Below, piece by piece: positions 1-5,469 of a stretch of DNA of 9,839 bases. Made by a program: the position numbers and the translations under genes. The DNA is taken from NCBI GenBank assembly GCA_019313025.1, contig JAFDCA010000171.1, positions 1 through 9,839 on the forward strand. The letters are read 5' to 3'. A model generated the notes under the pieces. It searched no databases. It was not told the origin of the DNA and saw nothing but the letters and a program-made list of their open reading frames with translations. Every line of letters starts with the position of its first letter. Within the stretch, counting starts at the first letter, position 1. The stretch is from Deltaproteobacteria bacterium. Lineage in GTDB: Bacteria > Desulfobacterota > Desulfobacteria > Desulfobacterales > UBA11574.

Positions 1-339
1 CTTTGGAAGGACATTTTCATCGGATTGCCGGTCCAAGCCCGTAAGGGACCGTTTCGCGTGGGCGAAACCTTCGAAGTGACGGTAGACGTCGATCTGGGAA
101 AACTCGATCCCGAGGAAGTCAGTGTGGAACTATACAGCGGGCACATGAAAGCGGTGGATGCCCTGAAGGGTATCCGTACGATCCCTATGACCGTCGTTGA
201 ACATTTCGGAAATGGAAATTATCGTTACGGGTGCAAGGTTCCTTGTCGACTGTCCGGCCGGTATGGATTTACGGTCAGGGCGACACCCGCAGGTGACGAT
301 TATTTGAAATTTTTGCCCCGATTGATCACCTGGTCTTAG
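1..339 (+). CDS. Alpha-glucan (glycogen) phosphorylase, C-terminal end only
   Basis: The reading frame is open from base 1 and ends at TAG 337-339, giving the last 112 residues of a longer protein whose start lies outside the window. The tail resembles the C-terminal region of bacterial alpha-glucan phosphorylases of the DUF3417-bearing type: a beta-rich stretch with 'VELYSG', then 'GNYRYGCKVPC', 'SGRYGFTVRATP' and a final 'LITWS'. These enzymes release glucose-1-phosphate from glycogen or maltodextrin in the cytoplasm. The catalytic core and the pyridoxal-phosphate lysine are not in the window, so activity cannot be judged. Base composition (about 53-55% GC over the first 120 bases) is higher than in the genes that follow. 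A glycogen synthase lies 5 kb downstream on the same strand, which supports a glycogen role. The family call rests on recall of the tail motif only. Confidence 0.72.
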   Translation, partial: LWKDIFIGLPVQARKGPFRVGETFEVTVDVDLGKLDPEEVSVELYSGHMKAVDALKGIRTIPMTVVEHFGNGNYRYGCKVPCRLSGRYGFTVRATPAGDDYLKFLPRLITWS

Positions 340-371
340 CGCGTATTTTTAATAAAGAATTCTATAAACCG

Positions 372-437
372 TATAGGGAGAATCCCTATATAGGGGTTTT
401 CCCCCAGAATAAATGTAGGTTCTCGCCTATGGACAAA
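372..437 (+). repeat. Intergenic repeat copy A with two GGG/CCC dyads
   Basis: This element has a counterpart at 4301-4362. It starts with a perfect dyad TATAGGG-AGAAT-CCCTATA (372-390). A second dyad follows, TAGGGGTTTTCCCCCA (391-406), with centres 18 bases apart. Then come an AT-rich stretch ending in AAATG and an exact 12-mer CCTATGGACAAA (426-437) shared with the other copy. Both copies keep the same order and nearly the same spacing, with one-base indels. It lies 137 bases upstream of the acetyltransferase start. The tandem dyads look like binding sites for a dimeric regulator; the two-component regulator at 3568-4245 is the obvious local candidate, but that is inference. Confidence 0.6.
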
Positions 438-516
438 GCCAAATAAGTAAATAAACTAGTTCATTGATCAAATCAGCGCAGAAAAATTTAAGATTTTAAG
501 GTGCAAAAGGAAAATT

Positions 517-530
517 ACATGAGAGGAGAA
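517..530 (+). repeat. Left arm of 14-base inverted repeat around the acetyltransferase gene
   Basis: ACATGAGAGGAGAA at 517-530 is the exact reverse complement of 1198-1211. The arms sit in the 5' leader and just after the stop codon of the GNAT gene and enclose nothing else. In RNA they could pair and join the two ends of the message; the match could also be chance. Confidence 0.45.
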
Positions 531-573
531 AACCATTTCAGGATGCCTAAAGGGTTGAAAGGAGGTGGTTTGG

Positions 574-1152
574 ATGTTCGATCTTAACACATATAAAAAA
601 GAGGTAAAACTAAAAGACGGAACCAAGGTTCTTTTGCGGCCGATGAAGGCGGAAGACCAAGATGCGTTGTATACGTTTTTCAAATCGGTTCCAAGAGAAG
701 ATGCACGATATTTGCGTGATGATGTTGCCAGCAGGCTCATTGTTGAAAAATGGGCAAAAAATCTGGATTACGAAAGAACACTGCCTATTTTAGCGCTAAA
801 AAATGGCACTGTTATTGCCGATGCCACGTTAAATCGTCGTCGCTTTGGTTGGAAATGGCATTTGGGCACCGTGCGATTGTTTGTGCACAGAGATTACCGA
901 AAGGTCGGTCTGGGGCAGTTAATGATTGAACAGATTGCTGATATCGCTTTTAAACTCGAGCTTGAAAAACTCATTGCCGAGGTTCCGGACGTTAACATTT
1001 CCGCGATAAACGCCTTTACGAAAGCGGGATTTTATCGTGTTGCAACGATCCCGAACCTGGTTAAGGATCGGGAAAACAGACCGCTGGATGTAGTTGTAAT
1101 GATTAAAGATATAAGACCAGCCCGAGACGAGACATATGAGTATGATTTCTAA
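574..1152 (+). CDS. GNAT-family N-acetyltransferase
   Basis: A 192-residue cytoplasmic protein with the GNAT fold, which transfers an acetyl group from acetyl-CoA to an amine. The acetyl-CoA pyrophosphate-binding motif A is visible as 'VHRDYRKVGLGQLMIEQI' at about residues 104-121, with R109-K-V-G-L-G114 as the Q/RxxGxG/A loop. Motif B follows as 'NISAINAFTKAGFYRVATI' (141-159). Length and domain order are normal for a single-domain GNAT. The ATG at 574 is preferred over the in-frame GTG at 565, because GGAGG (561-565) sits 8 bases before the ATG and overlaps the GTG. The gene stands alone with 154 bases before the heat-shock gene. The substrate cannot be told; protein lysines, N-termini, small amines and antibiotics are all possible. 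Next to stress genes a protein-acetylating role is plausible but unproven. Confidence 0.9.
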   Translation: MFDLNTYKKEVKLKDGTKVLLRPMKAEDQDALYTFFKSVPREDARYLRDDVASRLIVEKWAKNLDYERTLPILALKNGTVIADATLNRRRFGWKWHLGTVRLFVHRDYRKVGLGQLMIEQIADIAFKLELEKLIAEVPDVNISAINAFTKAGFYRVATIPNLVKDRENRPLDVVVMIKDIRPARDETYEYDF

Positions 1153-1197
1153 AGCTCGTTCTCCAGCACCAAATGAAGTTTGGAATAGAAGAACTTG

Positions 1198-1211
1198 TTC
1201 TCCTCTCATGT
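1198..1211 (-). repeat. Right arm of 14-base inverted repeat around the acetyltransferase gene
   Basis: TTCTCCTCTCATGT lies 46 bases after the GNAT stop codon and is the exact reverse complement of 517-530. No U-run follows and the arms are far apart, so this is not a normal terminator. Confidence 0.45.
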
Positions 1212-1306
1212 GTATTCAATGAGCTGATTCTTTAAAAAACCTTATTAAAGCCCACACTTAATTTGATGAATTCAAATAAAAGAATATTTACCAAAGGAGG
1301 AATACT

Positions 1307-1750
1307 ATGGATATTGTTCCATGGAAATCGTTTGGGGAGATTAGCAGGCTTCGCAGAGAGATGGACGATCTTTTTAACCGCATCTTCGGCGAGACATCCT
1401 TGTCAAAAATTGGTTTTGGCAAATGGCAGCCATTGGTGGATATTTCGGAAACCGATACCGATGTTATTGTAAAAGCGGAGCTGCCGGGAATAGATGCAAA
1501 AGACGTTGATGTCAGCATCACCGGCGATCGATTAATCATAAAAGGGGAAAAGCAACAAGAAAAAGAAGAAAAAGAGGAAAATCGTTATCGTTCGGAAAGG
1601 TACTACGGCGCTTATCAACGTATAATCGATCTTCCAACCCTTGTTGAAGAGGATAAAACAGAAGCAACCTATAAAAAAGGTATCTTAACGATAACACTTC
1701 CCAAGGTAGAGAAAGTCAAGAAGAAGCAAATTAAAATTAAAGTTAAATAA
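1307..1750 (+). CDS. Small heat-shock protein, Hsp20 / alpha-crystallin family
   Basis: A 147-residue ATP-independent holdase chaperone that binds unfolding proteins and forms large oligomers in the cytoplasm. The N-terminus 'WKSFGEISRLRREMDDLFNRIF' (6-27) is the typical amphipathic arm. The alpha-crystallin domain runs from about residue 42 to 135 and includes 'AELPGIDAKDVDVSI' (57-71), a charged loop rich in Lys and Glu (81-92) and the diagnostic 'GILTITLPK' (125-133). The basic C-terminal tail contains an I-x-I motif (I142-K-I144) used in oligomer assembly. The start is firm: AAAGGAGG (1293-1300) lies 6 bases before ATG. The gene is monocistronic, with its own terminator at 1796-1837. No CIRCE element or clear sigma-32 promoter was found in the 154 bases upstream, so its heat control is unknown. 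Confidence 0.96.
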   Translation: MDIVPWKSFGEISRLRREMDDLFNRIFGETSLSKIGFGKWQPLVDISETDTDVIVKAELPGIDAKDVDVSITGDRLIIKGEKQQEKEEKEENRYRSERYYGAYQRIIDLPTLVEEDKTEATYKKGILTITLPKVEKVKKKQIKIKVK

Positions 1751-1795
1751 ATCGCAAGTGGTTTATATTTGAACTGAATGTCCGAGCGGATTCTG

Positions 1796-1837
1796 AAAAA
1801 AGTGAGAGGTTGAAAAATATTCATTCTCACTTTTTTT
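1796..1837 (+). terminator. Rho-independent terminator after hsp20
   Basis: A 12-base stem pairs AAAAAAGTGAGA (1796-1807) with TCTCACTTTTTT (1825-1836) and is followed by one more T. Within the loop TGAA (1811-1814) can pair with TTCA (1820-1823). The T-run directly after the GC part of the stem is typical of intrinsic terminators. It separates the chaperone gene from the kinase gene. Confidence 0.85.
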
Positions 1838-1994
1838 ATATGAGGCGCATTTTGCGAACAATTTGAAACCAATTTTAGATAGACTAAACTGCGAAAATTT
1901 GTTAACTATCTGTTATCGATATTGAAATGTGAGTATACTGAAAAATGTGGTTTTATACCCTTGATTTAGCTTCAATATTTAATACAAGAATTCA

Positions 1995-3599
1995 ATGCAA
2001 CATTTTAGAAAATGGTTCCCTTTTTTCGCATTTTTGATTTTTGGCGGCATTTCGGTCTTGTTGTGGCAAAATCAAAACAGACACGAACGTGAGCTTGTCC
2101 TTCGGCATGCAGAAACTTCTTCGGAACAGATACGGATACGTATCGAAGGTCTTATGAATGCCCGCATGGCATCTCTTGAATTATTGGCTGAGAGATGGGT
2201 TGAGAGGATTCCGCCGGATTTTAGTCAGACGCGTTTTCTTGAGTTTGCCAAGATGTTTTATTCCCATTACCCAGGCTTTACGGGAATCAACTGGATTGAC
2301 CCCACAGGCGTCGTTCGATGGGTTTTCCCTGAAAACATCAATGAACGCGTCATCGATACTCCGATCTTTAGACCTTTAGATTCTTCGGGCCAAAAAAAAT
2401 TTCATATACTTCACACAGACCAAAGCATCGTAACTACTATTATGGAGCTTATTCAGGGAGGACTTGGTTACAATACCTTTTTGCCGTTGGTCTATTCCGG
2501 TAAGATTCAGGGGTATCTAAATGGTGTATTCCAGGTTAAACACATTGTGGATATCTGCCTGGCCAAGGATATCTTCGAGGACTTCTGGATTCGATTGTAT
2601 GAAACGGATCGACTGATTTATACAAATGAACAAGAGAAAGAGGTCCATCTGAAAAGAAATGGGCTTCGGGTGCTTCGGCAAATCCAATTTCCCGGTAAAA
2701 TTTGGAGATTAGATCTTCTTCCAAAGGCGATCGTATATCCGTCGGGAACGGCTTGGAAGGTTTCGGTTCTCATTTTTGGTCTTGTTGTTTCAGCCATCCT
2801 CTCGTTGCTTCTTCATCTCCTTCTTGAACGAATACATATGTATCGACAAGCCAGAGATCAAGCGCTTCAGGAAGTCAGCGAACGAAAGCGCACCGAATTT
2901 CGTATTCAAAACCTATCACAACAATTACTAAAGGCACAAGAGACCGAACGTCAAATGATTTCTTGTGAACTTCACGACCGGGTGGCACAAGATCTTTCAG
3001 CGTCAAAAATCGAGTTTGATATGCTTTTAAAGGATCAGCCTGAAATAGATTCCGCTGCAAAAGGAAAATTTCTGGAAATCTCAAAACGCCTTCAAGGGGC
3101 AATCAATACCATCCGTGATCTCTCGTATGATCTAAAACCCCCGGCTCTGGCTGAAATGGGCCTTTTGAAAGCGCTTGAGATATATTGTGAAGAATTTTCC
3201 AGCCAGTTTGGAATCAACGTTGAATTTCAATCAGCCGGCTTAAATTTATTTGAACTGGACCCTGATACCGAAATCCATCTTTACCGTCTGGTTCAGGAAG
3301 GACTGAACAATATCCGAAAACATGCCGATGCCGATCAGGCCATGGTCAAGCTTGTGGGCGTGTTCCCGAATATTATTCTTCGAATAGATGACACCGGAAA
3401 AGGTTTTGATGTCAAAGCACGGGAACTTGCATTGGATGATGAGAAACGGATGGGACTTCGCAGCATGAAAGAAAGGGTCAATCTGCTTGGAGGACAAATG
3501 ACCGTTCAATCGCGCCCGATGGAAGGCACCAACATATCAATAAAAATTCCTTATCAGGAACAAAATCGTGAGTCAAAAAAAGCGCATATTAATCATTGA
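1995..3599 (+). CDS. NarX/DesK-type sensor histidine kinase with periplasmic domain
   Basis: A 534-residue inner-membrane kinase. TM1 is at about residues 7-24 and TM2 at about 252-278, leaving some 225 residues in the periplasm. The segment 'YPGFTGINWIDPTGVVRWVFP' (92-112) resembles CHASE-type sensory domains; that assignment is tentative. A coiled-coil linker (280-320) leads to the HisKA_3 dimerisation domain with H-box 'ELHDRVAQDLSA', so H327 is the likely phosphorylated residue. The HATPase domain shows the N box 'EGLNNIRKH' (435-443), the G1 box 'DDTGKGF' (465-471) and 'GLRSMKERVNLLGG' (487-500). No HAMP, PAS or receiver domain is evident. The ATG at 1995 lacks a strong Shine-Dalgarno, but it places TM1 correctly. 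The 3' end overlaps the response-regulator gene by 32 bases, so the two are surely cotranscribed and paired. The signal is unknown. Confidence 0.93.
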   Translation: MQHFRKWFPFFAFLIFGGISVLLWQNQNRHERELVLRHAETSSEQIRIRIEGLMNARMASLELLAERWVERIPPDFSQTRFLEFAKMFYSHYPGFTGINWIDPTGVVRWVFPENINERVIDTPIFRPLDSSGQKKFHILHTDQSIVTTIMELIQGGLGYNTFLPLVYSGKIQGYLNGVFQVKHIVDICLAKDIFEDFWIRLYETDRLIYTNEQEKEVHLKRNGLRVLRQIQFPGKIWRLDLLPKAIVYPSGTAWKVSVLIFGLVVSAILSLLLHLLLERIHMYRQARDQALQEVSERKRTEFRIQNLSQQLLKAQETERQMISCELHDRVAQDLSASKIEFDMLLKDQPEIDSAAKGKFLEISKRLQGAINTIRDLSYDLKPPALAEMGLLKALEIYCEEFSSQFGINVEFQSAGLNLFELDPDTEIHLYRLVQEGLNNIRKHADADQAMVKLVGVFPNIILRIDDTGKGFDVKARELALDDEKRMGLRSMKERVNLLGGQMTVQSRPMEGTNISIKIPYQEQNRESKKAHINH

Positions 3600-4245
3600 C
3601 GACCACCCCCTCTTTCGAGAAGGTCTTAAGACGATTATCGGACATAACCCAAGATATGAAATTGTCGGGGAAGCAGGCACCGGGAGTCAAGGGCTTCAGA
3701 TGACCAAAGAATTGAAACCCGATCTGGTTTTGTTGGATGTTGGGCTGCCGGATGTAAGAGGGCTTGTTTTGATCGGTGATATCTTAAGATGTTCCCCTAA
3801 AATCCGTGTGATGGTTGTCAGCATGCATTCCAAGATAGATTATATCGTAAAGGCATTTCAGTCCGGCGCCATGGGATACCTGGTAAAAGAGTCTGCTGCT
3901 GATTTGCTATTAGAGGGGATTGAGTACGTGTTAAAGGGGCATTATTTTATGGACACTTCGGTTTCCCATCAGGTGATCAAAAAGCTCATCGGTTTGCCGG
4001 AAAAAGAAGTGGCCGTTTCGGGCAGCGGCTATGACTTGCTGACGGCTCGGGAACAGGAAATCATGGGCCTTTTGGCCGAAGGAATGTCTACAACCCAGGT
4101 TGCAGATAAACTTTTCATCAGCCCCAAAACCGTTGAAAACCACCGTCACAGCATCATGCGAAAACTCGATTTACACAGCACCATCGATCTGGTCCGTTAT
4201 GCTGCAAAGCTCGGTCTCATCGACATCGATTTGTGGAAAGAATAA
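3568..4245 (+). CDS. NarL/FixJ-type response regulator
   Basis: A 225-residue transcription factor and partner of the overlapping kinase. The receiver domain (about 4-120) has the acidic pair D11-D12, the phospho-acceptor D57 in 'LVLLDVGLP', S85 at the switch Ser/Thr position and K107 in 'GYLVKES'. The C-terminal LuxR-type helix-turn-helix spans about 155-215, with 'LTAREQEIMGLLAEGMSTTQVADKLFISPKTVENHRHSIMRKL' as its conserved core. All key residues are present, so it should be phosphorylated and bind DNA as a dimer. The start is GTG at 3568, inside the end of the kinase gene, with AGGAA (3556-3560) 7 bases upstream; this suggests translational coupling. Its targets are unknown. The paired GGG/CCC dyads at 372-406 and 4301-4333 have the inverted form such regulators use, and one copy lies just downstream of this gene. 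Confidence 0.95.
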   Translation: MSQKKRILIIDDHPLFREGLKTIIGHNPRYEIVGEAGTGSQGLQMTKELKPDLVLLDVGLPDVRGLVLIGDILRCSPKIRVMVVSMHSKIDYIVKAFQSGAMGYLVKESAADLLLEGIEYVLKGHYFMDTSVSHQVIKKLIGLPEKEVAVSGSGYDLLTAREQEIMGLLAEGMSTTQVADKLFISPKTVENHRHSIMRKLDLHSTIDLVRYAAKLGLIDIDLWKE

Positions 4246-4300
4246 CCCCTTGCGATAGTTTCACACCCCAGCCTTAAAAGCTAATTTTTCATCTGCCGAA

Positions 4301-4362
4301 CGGGATAAATTCCCGACTAGGAAATTTACCCAGAAAAAATGAAGCCATGCCCCTATGGACAA
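4301..4362 (+). repeat. Intergenic repeat copy B with two dyads
   Basis: Counterpart of 372-437. It has CGGGA-TAAAT-TCCCG (4301-4315), then TAGGAAATTTACCCAG (4318-4333) with centres about 18 bases apart, then an A-rich stretch ending in AAATG (4337-4341) and the 12-mer CCTATGGACAAA (4351-4362) identical to copy A. The first dyad keeps its 5-base spacer although the flanking bases differ from copy A, which is the pattern expected if the symmetry itself is under selection. It lies 55 bases after the response-regulator stop and about 100 bases before the small Cys-rich gene. Confidence 0.6.
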
Positions 4363-4464
4363 AACTAACAAAGTCGACAATAGATAATACAACAATCTAT
4401 TTAAACGATTTTTTCTTTTCATGATCCTGAATCACAAGATTGTTGGAAATTTCGATAGGTGCAA

Positions 4465-4632
4465 ATGACAGACCATTCGGACAATAAATCGAAAGACCAT
4501 TTTCCGGATCTAATAAGGCTTGTTCGAAGCATTCAGCATATTGAGGGAAACCCGGAATGTTTTGCCAGAGCAGATGTAAACTGTGATCGGGAGGACTGCC
4601 CCTGGCGTGAATACTGCCTTGAACAAAATTAA
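4465..4632 (+). CDS. Small Cys-rich protein of unknown function (55 aa)
   Basis: A 55-residue ORF starting at ATG 4465 and ending at TAA 4630-4632. The first half is polar with an amphipathic stretch 'FPDLIRLVRSIQHIEGNPECF' (13-33). The second half carries four cysteines, C32, C40, C45 and C51, in the order CF-x6-C-x4-C-PWRE-x-C. From memory, small deltaproteobacterial hypothetical proteins share the 'IEGNPxCF...CDxxxCPWRxYC' pattern, which suggests a real conserved gene; no function is known to me. Four cysteines could bind a metal or form disulfides. There is no signal peptide or membrane segment. The Shine-Dalgarno is weak (AGGT at 4457-4460). The gap to the CBM48 gene is 65 bases, so cotranscription is possible. 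It is too short for ordinary ORF filters and is easily missed. Confidence 0.72.
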   Translation: MTDHSDNKSKDHFPDLIRLVRSIQHIEGNPECFARADVNCDREDCPWREYCLEQN

Positions 4633-4697
4633 AGATTTTTCAAAGGTCTTAGATAAACAATTTAAATTTCCGGGATGTTTATTCATGGAGGTGTGAG

Positions 4698-4994
4698 GTG
4701 TCGAAGGAGAAAAAAAAGAAAAAAGCTAAACGTATAAAATGGACATTTTCATTAGAAGCGGCTGAGGCCAATGAGGTCAGATTAATGGGAGATTTTAACA
4801 ATTGGAATCCGGCAAAACACCCCATGAAAAGGGATAAATATGGGATGTGGAACAAGGCCGTAATGCTTTCTCCCGGCAACTATGAATACAACTTTTTGGT
4901 AGACGGACAGTGGAGAGAAGATCCACGGAACGATCATCTTTGTACAAACTGTTTCGGAACTTGCAACAATGTTATTAACCTGCCCAAGGCTTGA
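4698..4994 (+). CDS. Stand-alone CBM48 / AMPK-beta-like glycogen-binding protein
   Basis: A 98-residue protein made almost entirely of one carbohydrate-binding module of the isoamylase-N / AMPK-beta type. 'EVRLMGDFNNWNP' (26-38) and 'GNYEYNFLVDGQWREDPRND' (60-79) are the family hallmarks. W36 and W72 match the two tryptophans that stack on glucose rings in the AMPK beta subunit. A lysine-rich N-terminus (residues 3-14) precedes the domain and could contact nucleic acid, anionic surfaces or a protein partner. The end departs from the family: where AMPK-like domains read N-x-F-G-x-x-N, this one has C82, C85 and C89 ('LCTNCFGTCNN'). No catalytic domain is attached. The start is GTG 4698 with GGAGGTG (4687-4693) upstream; the nearer GTG at 4691 is followed at once by a stop. 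It probably targets something to glycogen, consistent with the glycogen synthase gene downstream. Confidence 0.9.
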   Translation: MSKEKKKKKAKRIKWTFSLEAAEANEVRLMGDFNNWNPAKHPMKRDKYGMWNKAVMLSPGNYEYNFLVDGQWREDPRNDHLCTNCFGTCNNVINLPKA

Positions 4995-5139
4995 TCCGAA
5001 TAGCTCTCTTTGCCAGATGTGATCGAATTACAATATCTGCGTCATACAAGACAGGGCTGACAGGATCGAAGAATACATTCGATACTTGACAGATCACCAT
5101 TGACCAGGGCAAACCTTCGCCCAGAATAGGGAGTAAACA

Positions 5140-5427
5140 ATGGCATCAAATTTTAAAATTTATTGTCATCAAAATAGCGAAAATCTTCATCTGAAACTCA
5201 CGGGAGATTTTGACGGTTCTTCTGCTCATGAACTGATCAATACACTCATAAAATGTCATGGAAACGCTAAAAGGATTTTTGTTCACACATGCGCGCTTTC
5301 TTCCGTTCATCCTTTTGGTCTGGATGTATTTCAAAAAAACCATTCTATCAAAAAACTATCCCAAAGCCTGACATTCACCGGAGAATATGGGGATACAATT
5401 GCATTGCAGGGCAGTTATGCACTTTGA
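5140..5427 (+). CDS. STAS-like domain protein without the usual serine
   Basis: A 95-residue single-domain cytoplasmic protein. The pattern 'LHLKLTGDFDGSSAHELINTLIK' (16-38), a central strand 'RIFVHTCALSSV' (45-56) and the following helix 'FGLDVFQKNH' match the strand-helix order of STAS domains (anti-sigma-factor antagonists). Classical members carry a D-S-S-G type loop whose serine is phosphorylated by an anti-sigma kinase. Here the equivalent position reads H57-P-F-G60, so switching by serine phosphorylation is unlikely. The start is firm: AGGGAG (5128-5133) lies 6 bases before ATG. Only 42 bases separate it from the glycogen synthase gene, so the two probably share a transcript. It may be a protein-protein adaptor for that enzyme or another regulator; no evidence chooses. 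The fold call is from pattern only. Confidence 0.7.
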   Translation: MASNFKIYCHQNSENLHLKLTGDFDGSSAHELINTLIKCHGNAKRIFVHTCALSSVHPFGLDVFQKNHSIKKLSQSLTFTGEYGDTIALQGSYAL

Positions 5428-5469
5428 GAGTGTGAAGACAAAGCTATTGATTCTAAGGAGCAGCCAATC

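Noticed and set aside
565..573. GTG at 565 as start of the acetyltransferase
   Set aside because: It overlaps the Shine-Dalgarno GGAGG (561-565) that is correctly spaced for ATG 574.
1934..1939. TATACT as a sigma-70 -10 box for the kinase gene
   Set aside because: No acceptable -35 box or extended -10 at the right distance; too weak to list as a feature.
4379..4401. AATAGAT-N9-ATCTATT hairpin as a terminator of the two-component operon
   Set aside because: AU-only stem of 7 pairs and no T-run directly after it; unlikely to stop transcription.
4603..4618. Sigma-54-like GG-N10-GC (TGGCGTG-AATA-CTGC) ahead of the CBM48 gene
   Set aside because: It lies in codons for the conserved CPWREYC of the small protein and has several mismatches to consensus, so the bases are explained by coding.
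5065..5083. ATCGAA-N7-TTCGAT inverted repeat before the STAS-like gene
   Set aside because: Only 6-base arms, single copy, no link to a promoter; expected by chance in a window this size.
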